A stretch of 64,000 nt of DNA from an uncultured Acidimicrobiales bacterium (lineage in GTDB: Bacteria > Actinomycetota > Acidimicrobiia > Acidimicrobiales > Aldehydirespiratoraceae): the NCBI GenBank assembly GCA_951812975.1, contig CATOTC010000003.1, forward strand, positions 186,001 to 250,000, given 5' to 3'. Under the pieces are notes generated by a model. It was not told where the DNA came from. It searched no databases and worked only from the letters and a program-made list of their open reading frames with translations. Positions 34,391 to 42,173 of the stretch are shown here, piece after piece (the stretch's first letter is position 1; each line of letters begins with the position of its first letter). Position numbers and translations under genes: made by a program.

Positions 34391-35593
34391 TCAAGCGGGC
34401 AGAGGTGTGTTCAGGTAGCTGACGTTGTCCAAGAGGATCTTCCTGCGGTCCTGTTGGTCGAAAGCCTTCAATTCGACGACATAGTCGAGGGGATGCGGCA
34501 GCCCTTCAATATGGGGCCAATCGGAACCGAAGATCACATGGTCCGGACCCATCAGCTCGGAGACCTCGTTGACGTCGTCCTCCCAGAACGGATTCACCCA
34601 CACGTTCTCCTTGAAGGTGTCGACGGGGTGGTCTTTGAACCAGCTGAAGCTCTTCTTCGCCGTCTGGTCGAACTTGCGGAACATCGGCGCCAGGAAGTCC
34701 GAGCCGTTCTCGACGCTGGCCACCCGCACACGGGGGAAACGGTCGTAGAGCTTCTCGAAAACCGACTGGATCAACCAGTCCTGGGCAGCCCGCTCAATGG
34801 CGAAGCTGGCCAGGCTCGGTCCCATGTATCCGCCGTTGCGGCTGAGCGAACCTGCAGTGAACTTGGTGTCGGCCACATAACCCATCGACGAGTAACCGCT
34901 GGCCGCCGCATGAACGACAACGGTGATTCCGGCCTCGTTGATGGCCGACCATACAGGGTCGAAGGTCGCCGAGAACGGGGAGATCTTGCCGGTTGCGACC
35001 GTGACCGGCGCAGGGCGCATGACAACCACCCGAGCCCCGAGTTCCACGACCTTCTCAACCTCAGCTGCTGCCGCGGCCGGATCACCGAGACACAGGTACG
35101 GAGCGCCGAAGATCTTGTCCTCGTAGGCATAGCCCCAGTCTTCGAGGAGCCAGCGGTTGAAGGCCTGCATCATCACGGTGCAAGCCTCGATGTCGGTTCG
35201 GATCAGTTCTTCGTAGAGCACACCGAGGGTCGGGAACAGCCAGACTCCTGAGAGCCCCTGTTCATCGATCACCTTCCCGCGGGCTTCGGCGTGCATGTAG
35301 TAGTCGGGAAGTGGCTCACGCTCTTTGAGCATGTCCATGGGGTTCTTCCCCTCGGGGTTGCCTTTGAAGAAGGCGTTGAGCGCACCGGGCATCGCCACGG
35401 GGTCCCATGTCGGGTTGACCACCGCATGGGAGATCGTCCCGCCGACGAGGTTGTACTTGCGTCCGTTCATCTCGACCCACTGCACGACCCGCGGCTGCAT
35501 CTCTGCTGGAACATGCCGGGTGAAGGCGTCGAGTGCCTCGTAGTAGTGGTTGTCGGCGTCGAAGGGCCTGTATCCGAGATTCTCTGAAGTCAT
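34391..35593 (-). CDS. Amidohydrolase-family metal-dependent hydrolase (amidohydrolase_2)
   Basis: A 400-residue TIM-barrel hydrolase. 'DADNHYYE' near the N-terminus is the metal-binding motif, 'VVVHAA' the middle His, and 'FGSDWPHIEG' the C-terminal Asp strand. Proteins of this group include decarboxylases and hydrolases acting on aromatic or cyclic acids. The gene is followed 14 bases later by the acyl-CoA dehydrogenase, so the two are likely cotranscribed. A ribosome site GGGGAG precedes the ATG. The actual substrate cannot be told from the sequence. Confidence 0.85.
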   Translation of the reverse strand: MTSENLGYRPFDADNHYYEALDAFTRHVPAEMQPRVVQWVEMNGRKYNLVGGTISHAVVNPTWDPVAMPGALNAFFKGNPEGKNPMDMLKEREPLPDYYMHAEARGKVIDEQGLSGVWLFPTLGVLYEELIRTDIEACTVMMQAFNRWLLEDWGYAYEDKIFGAPYLCLGDPAAAAAEVEKVVELGARVVVMRPAPVTVATGKISPFSATFDPVWSAINEAGITVVVHAAASGYSSMGYVADTKFTAGSLSRNGGYMGPSLASFAIERAAQDWLIQSVFEKLYDRFPRVRVASVENGSDFLAPMFRKFDQTAKKSFSWFKDHPVDTFKENVWVNPFWEDDVNEVSELMGPDHVIFGSDWPHIEGLPHPLDYVVELKAFDQQDRRKILLDNVSYLNTPLPA

Positions 35594-35707
35594 TGCCGCT
35601 CCCCGCGGTGTTCTGCGCTATTGGAGATGGTAGCGCTAGGAGACCGCAGAGCACAGATCGGCTCGCGTTGCTCGCGAACGCCGCGCGCAGCGCTAACTTG
35701 TGTACTC

Positions 35708-36130
35708 GTGTCCAGCACTGCGCAACTTCAGGCAAAACCCTTCGTTCGAGGCACCAAGGTCAGACTCGTCGACGACATACCCGGCTACCCGGCCGGCAGC
35801 ACCGGAAAGATCGCTGTGGCCAACGGTTTCGCCTGGACCCGCTACTGGGTTCGCTTCGACGACGGCACCGCTGTCGGGCATGTCGACCACCATTGCCTCG
35901 TAAAGCGGCGCGACTACGAAGAGTTCCTGTCGGCCCGCGAGCGCGAGGCACTCGAAGCGATAGAGGCCGCAGAACAAGCCGCGGAGGCGGCGGCCGAAGC
36001 ACCCGATCCTTCCGACACTCCCGCCGTCGGCGCAGGCGCTGTCGGCGGTGCCGTCCAGGTCAACGGGGTGACGATCCCCCAACGGCTCCTCGACATGAGC
36101 GCCGCGGCACGGCAACGCCTCGGAGCCTGA
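35708..36130 (+). CDS. Small protein with KOW-like/SH3-type domain
   Basis: A 140-residue protein whose first ~75 residues ('FVRGTKVRLVDDIPGYPAGSTGKIAVANG' and 'YWVRFDDGTAVGHVDHHCLV') look like an SH3/KOW-type barrel. A charged Glu/Ala helix (~residues 75-95) follows, then a Pro/Gly/Val-rich linker and a short conserved tail 'TIPQRLLDMSAAARQRLGA'. I do not recognise a named family; the tail could be an interaction peptide. GTG start, with TAACTT 8 nt before it as a possible -10. It is flanked by unrelated leftward genes. Confidence 0.6.
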   Translation: MSSTAQLQAKPFVRGTKVRLVDDIPGYPAGSTGKIAVANGFAWTRYWVRFDDGTAVGHVDHHCLVKRRDYEEFLSAREREALEAIEAAEQAAEAAAEAPDPSDTPAVGAGAVGGAVQVNGVTIPQRLLDMSAAARQRLGA

Positions 36131-36165
36131 CCCGCGCGCAGCCCCAATCAAGCCGAACCCCGCAG

Positions 36166-36993
36166 TCAGCGGATCTGGGGTTTGATGCGTCGACTGCCGC
36201 TGAACGAGTCGACGCCTGCCTCCATGGCCGCCTTGTCGAATCCGGTGGTGAGGATGGCCGGAGCGACAGCGATGGCATTGAGGCGTCCCATGTCGTTGGC
36301 CGCCCAGATGGCGCGCAACGTCGCCTGCACGGCCCAAGCCGGCTGTGAAGCAATCGCCTCGGCGATCCAAGCGGCTCTCGAAAGCAGGTCCTCGGCGGCG
36401 CACACTTCGCTGACCAGACCGATCCGCATGGCCGTGGCCGCGCTCATCCTCTCATGGTTACCCAACAGCGAGATCCGCAGAATCTCCCCGAGGGGCATGC
36501 GCTGGAGCATCTTCATCGGTTCGTATACCGCAGCCATTCCGTAGGTCACATGCGGGTCAAAGAATGTCGCGTGTTCGGCGGAGATGATCACATCGGCCTC
36601 GGCCAGCATGTAGAACGCTCCACCGGCGGCCATCCCGTTTACCGCGCACACCACCGGTTTCCAGAGGTCACACGACTTGGGGCCCAGACTGTCGCCGGGG
36701 TCGTCGTACATGAAGTTGTTGGATGTGCCGTACAACCCGGGTGAGTCGTCCAGAGCGGTGAACTCGCCCTCGTCGCGGTCAATGCCGACGCAGAACGCCT
36801 TCTCCCCCGCCGCGGTCAGAACGATCGAGCGAACATCATCGTCGCGACGGAAAGCCTTCCAGGTGTCGTGTATCTCCCGTTCCATCGTCGGGCTGAAGGC
36901 GTTGTAGGCGTCGGTGCGGTTGAGGGTGACCCACCCCACATGATCGCGAATCTCAACGATGATCGTCTCATAGGAGTCATAGTCAGTGGTCAT
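36166..36993 (-). CDS. Enoyl-CoA hydratase/isomerase family protein
   Basis: A 275-residue crotonase-fold protein. 'GWVTLNRTDAYNAFSPTMEREI' starts the domain, 'GEKAFCVGIDRDEG' is the oxyanion-hole region (A-F-C-x-G), 'KPVVCAVNGMAAGGAFYMLAEADVIIS' the second block, and 'LVSEVC' the later part. Crotonases hydrate or isomerise enoyl-CoA esters, or cleave other thioesters. The usual catalytic Glu after 'GG' is not obvious, so this may be a divergent member. It precedes the alpha/beta hydrolase, which lies 19 bases upstream on the same strand. Confidence 0.85.
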   Translation of the reverse strand: MTTDYDSYETIIVEIRDHVGWVTLNRTDAYNAFSPTMEREIHDTWKAFRRDDDVRSIVLTAAGEKAFCVGIDRDEGEFTALDDSPGLYGTSNNFMYDDPGDSLGPKSCDLWKPVVCAVNGMAAGGAFYMLAEADVIISAEHATFFDPHVTYGMAAVYEPMKMLQRMPLGEILRISLLGNHERMSAATAMRIGLVSEVCAAEDLLSRAAWIAEAIASQPAWAVQATLRAIWAANDMGRLNAIAVAPAILTTGFDKAAMEAGVDSFSGSRRIKPQIR

Positions 36994-37012
36994 GGCATTG
37001 CCCTTCGTAGGT

Positions 37013-37870
37013 TCAACGTTGTGGTCCGGTCGTGTTCCGTTCGGTGAGCCAACTCAAAACGGCATCGGCCACCGCGGCGGGTTGTTCGGGCAGCAGTGCG
37101 TGTCCCGCGTCGGCGATGGTCACCATCGACGCCCGGTTCCCGAGCTCCGCGCAGAGTCGCAGCGCATTCTCAGGTACAGCCATGAGGTCATATTCTGGTT
37201 GAACCACCAAAACCTCTTTGCCGCCTGCTCTCCACCAGTATTCGACAGGCTGTGCCGCAGTCGCCGCTCCCTGTACCGCCGCCACGACCCCGTGCCAGCC
37301 GTCGAACCAGACCGACGCATCGTTGCCGGGAGCAAAGAACGCTTGGCTCACCGCCTGGAGATGCTCGTCATCGGACAGCTCGACGTCGAAGACCCGGCGC
37401 AGGGCCGATGTGTGCTGCGGGGCCGGCGGAATCAGACCACCGCAGCACAGCAGCACGACGCTGTCGATCAGATGCGGGAAGTCCGTCGCAACCATGCGCG
37501 ACACGCGGTTCCCGAACGCGTGGCCGACAATGGTCACCGGCTCGGCGCACAGCGCCCCGATCACAGCGGCGACATCGGCAGCCAGATCAGCCATCGTGAG
37601 TCCGCTCAGGTCGCCGACGGATCCGCCTATCCCGCGGGGTTGGGGCGCAACAGCGTGATGGCCCGCATCTGCGAGCTGCCCCGACAGCAGTTCGAAGTCG
37701 TCCGCACCGCGTCCGAGCGACGGGATCAGCACCACTGGCGGGCCCTCGCCTCGTTCAGTGACCTCGATCGGGCCTGTGGGCCCGTCAACGATGGTCTTGT
37801 GGTGTTGCGCTGGTTCGGCTGGGGGCATATTCGTCGATTCTGGAACGTCCAGGGAATCTGGCACGCCCAT
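37013..37870 (-). CDS. Alpha/beta hydrolase
   Basis: A 285-residue alpha/beta-hydrolase. 'PVVLIPSLGRGADDFELLSGQLADAG' holds the oxyanion region, 'TIVGHAFGNRVSRMVATDFP' is the nucleophile elbow (G-H-A-F-G), 'VVQPEYDLMAVPENALRL' the acid strand and 'DAGHALLPEQP' the catalytic His. The elbow has Ala (GHAFG), not the usual Ser, Asp or Cys, so the classical nucleophile is missing; a haloperoxidase-like or non-hydrolytic role is possible. Cotranscribed with the enoyl-CoA hydratase. Confidence 0.78.
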   Translation of the reverse strand: MGVPDSLDVPESTNMPPAEPAQHHKTIVDGPTGPIEVTERGEGPPVVLIPSLGRGADDFELLSGQLADAGHHAVAPQPRGIGGSVGDLSGLTMADLAADVAAVIGALCAEPVTIVGHAFGNRVSRMVATDFPHLIDSVVLLCCGGLIPPAPQHTSALRRVFDVELSDDEHLQAVSQAFFAPGNDASVWFDGWHGVVAAVQGAATAAQPVEYWWRAGGKEVLVVQPEYDLMAVPENALRLCAELGNRASMVTIADAGHALLPEQPAAVADAVLSWLTERNTTGPQR

Positions 37871-37927
37871 GGTTTATGGCGACCAGTGGATAATGGCGAC
37901 CATTCAACCAGGGTACGGTGTGCGGTC

Positions 37928-38548
37928 GTGGGAATCATCGTAGGGATCTGCGGCGGCTCGGGAGCAGGAAAGACGACCCTCGTCAACGAGTTGATCCGCC
38001 ACCTGGGCAGGGACCGAACCTCACCGGTGGCCTTCGATTCCTACTACCGGGACCTGTCGCACATCACCATGGCGGAGCGGATGGAGGTCAACTACGACCA
38101 CCCCGATTCGCTCGACCATGAGTTGTTCATCGAACACCTGCAGGAGCTGCGCCGGGGCTACGCCGTCGAGATCCCTAAGTACGACTTCGCCACCCACACA
38201 CGCACCGGCGAGGTGACAGTGGTGGATCCCAACGAGGTCGTCATTCTCGACGGCATCCTGCTGTTGTACTTCAGACACCTCAGGGATCTGATCGATCTGG
38301 CGGTGTTCATCGACATCGACGAGAAAGTGCGCCTCGAGCGGCGAGCGCAACGCGATGTGCGTGAACGCGGCCGGGATGTGGACGATGTACACCGCCAGTT
38401 CTGGGCGACTGTCGCGCCCATGCATGACAGATTCGTCCAGCCGTCAGTGGAACACGCCGACCGGGTGGTCACAGTCGATGAGCCGCTGGAAACCGTGGCC
38501 CGTGAACTCGCAGCAGGAATTGCTGCCCGGCAGAGTCACGCTGGATAG
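37928..38548 (+). CDS. udk: Uridine kinase
   Basis: A 206-residue P-loop kinase of the uridine kinase family. 'VGICGGSGAGKTTLVNELI' is Walker A, followed by 'FDSYYRDLSHI', 'NYDHPDSLDHELF' and 'YDFATHTR', all family hallmarks for uridine/cytidine binding. It phosphorylates uridine or cytidine to the monophosphate for pyrimidine salvage. GTG 37928 is the plausible start, with TACGGT 8 nt upstream; the longer frame upstream is antisense to the hydrolase gene. Its position before an envelope-polysaccharide exporter may be coincidental or may supply UMP for nucleotide sugars. Confidence 0.9.
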   Translation: MGIIVGICGGSGAGKTTLVNELIRHLGRDRTSPVAFDSYYRDLSHITMAERMEVNYDHPDSLDHELFIEHLQELRRGYAVEIPKYDFATHTRTGEVTVVDPNEVVILDGILLLYFRHLRDLIDLAVFIDIDEKVRLERRAQRDVRERGRDVDDVHRQFWATVAPMHDRFVQPSVEHADRVVTVDEPLETVARELAAGIAARQSHAG

Positions 38549-38577
38549 GCTCCCAACGGCCCGTGCAGCCTTCCCTT

Positions 38578-39411
38578 ATGCCTCTACGCCTCATGCCCTC
38601 ACTGTCGCCTTCGGTTCGCAAGAGCATCACCCTGATCTACCACTTCGCTGAACGCGAATCGAAGTCCCGTTACAAGCGCAGCGTGCTCGGTTGGTTCTGG
38701 TCGTTCCTGAATCCGCTGGTGACTGTGGGGGTCTACTGGTTCGTTTTTGGTGCGATCTACGGGGCCGCGCCGCCCGAAACCAGCAACCACAACGCCGAGA
38801 GCTTCGGCCTGTACCTGTTCACCGGTCTGATCATCTGGACCCTGTTCACGGGCATGGTCGACGGTTCGATGGAGTGGCTGAGTTCGGTCAGCGACCTGCG
38901 CAAGAAGATCTATTTCCCGACAGAGACGGCCCTGTTGGGCGGTGCCGCCTCAAACCTTGTGCAGAGCAGCCTAGAAGTCGTGGTGCTGCTGGTCATCATG
39001 GCCGCGCTCTCGAATATCGGTTGGACGCTCGTGTTCCTCCCGGTTGCCATGGCACTCGCGCTGGGGTTCGGTCTGGGGCTCGGATTCATCGTCTCTGTGC
39101 TCAACGCCCGTTATCGAGATGTCAAGTATCTGGTCGGCATCGTGTTGAACGTGGCATTCTTCGCGGTCCCGATCGTCTACACCCCGGAACTCATCAAACG
39201 CGACGACTTGCCGGTGCCGGAAATCGCTCGGATCCTCGTGGAATGGAATCCGGTGAGCCTGTTCATTGAGATCTCCCGCGATGCCGTCTATTTCCTGCAG
39301 GTTCCACTTTGGAATCGATTTCTGGCGGCGCTGGCCTGGTCTGTCGCAACGTTCTCGATCGGCTGGGTCTTCTTCCGCAGGCAGAGCATGTCGATCAGCG
39401 AGGAACCATGA
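38578..39411 (+). CDS. wzm: Polysaccharide ABC transporter permease, Wzm/TagG type
   Basis: A 277-residue ABC-2-type permease. The N-terminal 'RYKRSVLGWFWSFLNPL' is the conserved amphipathic/first-helix segment of Wzm/TagG exporters, with about six transmembrane helices after it. It exports lipid-linked O-antigen or wall teichoic-type glycans. GTG 38563 and ATG 38593 are alternative starts. The stop overlaps the ATPase start (ATGA), so permease and ATPase are made together. Confidence 0.88.
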   Translation: MPLRLMPSLSPSVRKSITLIYHFAERESKSRYKRSVLGWFWSFLNPLVTVGVYWFVFGAIYGAAPPETSNHNAESFGLYLFTGLIIWTLFTGMVDGSMEWLSSVSDLRKKIYFPTETALLGGAASNLVQSSLEVVVLLVIMAALSNIGWTLVFLPVAMALALGFGLGLGFIVSVLNARYRDVKYLVGIVLNVAFFAVPIVYTPELIKRDDLPVPEIARILVEWNPVSLFIEISRDAVYFLQVPLWNRFLAALAWSVATFSIGWVFFRRQSMSISEEP

Positions 39412-40172
39412 CCATCGGCGCGATCAGTGTCGACGCCGTCTCGAAGCGCTTCCGGCTTGAACGAAACCGTCCGAGTTCGCTGAAGGAAGCGATCCTGCGC
39501 ATGGGCCGGACGCGAGACACCGACGAGTTCTGGGTTCTGCAGGACATCAACCTTGATATCGGGGCGGGTTCCTTCTTCGGCCTCATCGGCCACAACGGCA
39601 GCGGCAAGTCAACGTTGCTCCGCCTCATGGCCGGGATCCACCGACCGACCCTCGGCTCAGTTGAGGCAACGGGCCGCTTGTCAGCCCTTCTTGAACTCGG
39701 GACGGGTTTCCACCCCGATCTGACGGGTCGTGAGAACGTCTATCTCAACGGCGCCATGCTGGGGATCGCCCGCAGACAGATGACCGCTTCCATGAACGAC
39801 ATCATCGAGTTCAGCGGGATCGGAGACTTCGTCGACGAGCCTGTCAAGATCTATTCGAGCGGCATGTATGTAAGGCTCGGGTTCGCGGTGGCGGTCAACG
39901 TCGAACCGGACATCCTGCTGATCGACGAGGTGATGGCGGTCGGTGACGAAGAGTTCCAGCGAAGGTGCCTGAAGCACATGGACATGCTCCGCGACAACGG
40001 CACGACGATCGTGCTGGTCTCCCACAACACCGACCTGATGACCGAGTGTCACCAGGTCGGATGGCTCGACCACGGCAGACTGCTCAAGGTCGGTGCTCCC
40101 GACGATGTGGTCTCGGCCTACCTGGCGAATGTCGATGCGACCGACAACACCCTGAACACCCGCAACATCTGA
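39408..40172 (+). CDS. wzt: Polysaccharide ABC transporter ATP-binding protein, Wzt/TagH type
   Basis: A 254-residue ATPase. 'IGHNGSGKSTLLRLMAGIHRP' is Walker A, 'YSSGMYVRLGFAVAVNVEPDILLIDEVMAVGD' is the signature and Walker B as found in Wzt/TagH, and 'LVSHNTDLMTECHQ' the H-loop. It lacks the extra C-terminal glycan-binding domain of E. coli O9a Wzt, so export is probably not gated by a terminal modification. Overlaps the permease gene. It ends 44 bases before the convergent pyruvyl transferase. Confidence 0.9.
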   Translation: MTIGAISVDAVSKRFRLERNRPSSLKEAILRMGRTRDTDEFWVLQDINLDIGAGSFFGLIGHNGSGKSTLLRLMAGIHRPTLGSVEATGRLSALLELGTGFHPDLTGRENVYLNGAMLGIARRQMTASMNDIIEFSGIGDFVDEPVKIYSSGMYVRLGFAVAVNVEPDILLIDEVMAVGDEEFQRRCLKHMDMLRDNGTTIVLVSHNTDLMTECHQVGWLDHGRLLKVGAPDDVVSAYLANVDATDNTLNTRNI

Positions 40173-40216
40173 GGCTGTTCGGGTCTGGGTGCGACATGAG
40201 CCCGGTCCAGGCCGGG

Positions 40217-41323
40217 TCAGCCCGCGGCGCTGTCGGCCACCAACCGGCGCAGAGCATCGTGGTGCAGTCCGACCCCCTGAGGGACCACCGGGTCGCCCGG
40301 TTCCGCCAACTCGCAGGCCGCTAGCTTCGACCAGTCGTCGAGCTTCGCCACCAGCGGACTGTCCAGTTGGGCGACAAGTGAGTCGAGCTTGGCCTCATTC
40401 GAGCAGACGATCGCAGGAGTGCCGCTCCCCGCAGCGATCACAACAGGGTGGTAGCGGCTGCTGACCAACAGTCGAGCTGAGCGGATTCGATCCACCTGGG
40501 TTTCGATACCGGGTCCCAGAATCTCGGTGTCCCGCCGAATCCACGAGGCCAGAAGCCGCGCGTACTCCAGGTCGCGCCCGCCGCGGAAGCAGGCCAGGGC
40601 AATCGATGCACCAACTCTTTCGGCGAGCGCGCCGAGCGCGGCAGCGACCAGTGAGGGATCCTCAGTTGTCAGACGACGGACCGCGGGGCGAAACCGCCCG
40701 GGGGCAACGTCGGAACCCATGGCCACGACGATCTCCGGCCGCCGCTGCAACCCGTCAAGGTCCAGACCGAACACCAAGTCGGCGCCGACCACGGCGTCCA
40801 CGCCCGCAGCAGCCATCGCCGAAGCCGATGCAGGATCGCGCACCACCACGGGTGCACCTTGAAGCACGGATCGAAGCATCCGTCGCGACGAGCCGCGCCT
40901 CAATGGTTCGGCGCCCAGTCCCACGCCGACCACCGGCCTGCCGCGCCTCCGCAGACGCAGCGGTCCCAGGAGGTGTCCCGGCAGGCTCCAGATGCTGCTC
41001 CAATCCTGGATGATCCCACCGGGGCCGACGCACACGCCGTCTATCGGCGCTCCCCCGCCGCTCGCCCCACCTTTAGAGCCGCGCCCTTCGGACAGAGCGT
41101 GGAGCCATCCCCGCGGCCCCCAAGCCACGGTCTCAACGCCGTGCAGGAGCGACGTGGTTCCAGGATCCCGTGAGACGACCACCGGGACCGCCCCAGCGGA
41201 ACGCAAACAGTCGACCACAGCAGATATCAGCAGTTCGTCACCGACGTTGCCTGCACCTGACCAGCCGCAGACCAGGATACGAGGAGCGGTGCCAACTCCC
41301 GGGTCGGACACGCTCGCGATCAT
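40217..41323 (-). CDS. Polysaccharide pyruvyl transferase family protein, CsaB-like
   Basis: A 368-residue protein of the polysaccharide pyruvyl transferase family. 'ILVCGWSGAGNVGDELLISAVVDCL' matches the CsaB N-terminus, 'GPGGIIQDWSSIWSL' the middle loop, and 'SARLLVSSRYHPVVIAAGSGTPAIV' the C-terminal R-x-H region. CsaB adds ketal-linked pyruvate to secondary cell-wall polysaccharide, the ligand of SLH domains. Location beside a Wzm/Wzt exporter and an SLH protein fits that role. ATG 41323 was chosen because TAGCGT lies 7 nt upstream on this strand. Divergent from the GT2 gene. Confidence 0.8.
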   Translation of the reverse strand: MIASVSDPGVGTAPRILVCGWSGAGNVGDELLISAVVDCLRSAGAVPVVVSRDPGTTSLLHGVETVAWGPRGWLHALSEGRGSKGGASGGGAPIDGVCVGPGGIIQDWSSIWSLPGHLLGPLRLRRRGRPVVGVGLGAEPLRRGSSRRMLRSVLQGAPVVVRDPASASAMAAAGVDAVVGADLVFGLDLDGLQRRPEIVVAMGSDVAPGRFRPAVRRLTTEDPSLVAAALGALAERVGASIALACFRGGRDLEYARLLASWIRRDTEILGPGIETQVDRIRSARLLVSSRYHPVVIAAGSGTPAIVCSNEAKLDSLVAQLDSPLVAKLDDWSKLAACELAEPGDPVVPQGVGLHHDALRRLVADSAAG

Positions 41324-41333
41324 GAGGCGGACG

Positions 41334-41355
41334 CTAGCGCCACTGCTAGCGTTAC
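41334..41355. promoter_or_regulatory. Divergent promoter region with CTAGCG repeats
   Basis: In the 38-base gap between the CsaB-like and GT2 starts, GCTAGCG occurs twice, about 15 bases apart. On the minus strand TAGCGT ends 7 nt before the CsaB-like ATG; on the plus strand TAGCGT ends 9 nt before the GT2 ATG. This gives back-to-back -10 candidates with a shared inverted CGCTAGCG element. Confidence 0.4.
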
Positions 41356-41361
41356 TCGCCC

Positions 41362-42096
41362 ATGGACGAAACCCTCGGCGCACGCCTCAGCGTCGTCATG
41401 CCGTGCTACAACGAGGCCGCGACCGTCGCGGAGATGGTCAAGCGAGTGCTGGCGAGCCCTCACACGGCGGAGCTGGTCATCGTCGACGACGGCTCGACCG
41501 ACGGGACCCGCGAACTCCTCGACGGCTTCGACGACTCCCGGGTCCAGATCCTGCTGCAACCCGAGAACCGCGGCAAGGGCGCTGCGATCCGACGCGGTTT
41601 CGAGGTCGCGTCGGCGGAGTTCGTGATCGTCCAGGACGCCGATCTCGAATACGACCCGCGCGACTACGACATCGTCCTCGAACCGTTGCTCAACGGATCC
41701 GCTGATGTCGTCTATGGGAGTCGCTTTCAGTCAGGTCGCCCCCGCCGGGTCCTGTACTTCTGGCATTCCATCGGCAATCGTATTCTCACCCTGCTCTCGA
41801 ACATGTTCACCGACTTGAACCTCACCGACATGGAGACCTGCTACAAGGCCTTTCGTACCGAGGTGGTCCAGAGTCTCGACTTACGCGAGAACCGATTCGG
41901 CATCGAACCCGAGATAACCGCAAAGGTGGCCGCCGGAGGCTGGCGGATCTGGGAAGTCGGGATCTCCTACTCGGGGCGCACCTACGCGGAGGGCAAGAAG
42001 ATCAACTGGCGTGACGGCGTGGCCGCACTCGGTTGCATCGTGAAGTACGGAGTCGTGAGCCGCCGCAGCCGCCGCCCATCGGCAGGGTCACCCTGA
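41362..42096 (+). CDS. Family 2 glycosyltransferase, dolichol-phosphate-mannose-synthase-like
   Basis: A 244-residue GT-A enzyme. 'LSVVMPCYNEAATVAEMVKRVL' and 'VIVDDGSTDGTRELL' bind the nucleotide sugar, 'VIVQDADLEYDPRDY' supplies the metal-binding DxD (DAD), and 'DMETCYKAFRTEVV' plus 'RFGIEPEITAKVA' are typical of the DPM1-like branch. It probably makes a polyprenyl-phosphate sugar or extends a glycan for the nearby exporter. No transmembrane segment is visible. A rho-independent terminator follows it. Confidence 0.88.
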   Translation: MDETLGARLSVVMPCYNEAATVAEMVKRVLASPHTAELVIVDDGSTDGTRELLDGFDDSRVQILLQPENRGKGAAIRRGFEVASAEFVIVQDADLEYDPRDYDIVLEPLLNGSADVVYGSRFQSGRPRRVLYFWHSIGNRILTLLSNMFTDLNLTDMETCYKAFRTEVVQSLDLRENRFGIEPEITAKVAAGGWRIWEVGISYSGRTYAEGKKINWRDGVAALGCIVKYGVVSRRSRRPSAGSP

Positions 42097-42101
42097 ACAG
42101 G

Positions 42102-42132
42102 AGCCTCATTCGCTAGAATTGAGGCTGCTTTT
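42102..42132 (+). terminator. Rho-independent terminator after the GT2 gene
   Basis: AGCCTCA (42102-42108) pairs perfectly with TGAGGCT (42120-42126), with an 11-base loop, followed by GCTTTTG. The hairpin begins 5 bases after the GT2 stop, and the short T tract supports termination before the SpoIID/SLH gene. Confidence 0.6.
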
Positions 42133-42173
42133 GTTGGCGCGCCCCCTAGCCACGACACCATTGAGAGTCGCTA

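Noticed and set aside
36986-37927. N-terminal extension of uridine kinase of over 300 codons
   Set aside because: It is antisense to the alpha/beta hydrolase gene; uridine kinases are about 200 residues and start just before the P-loop.
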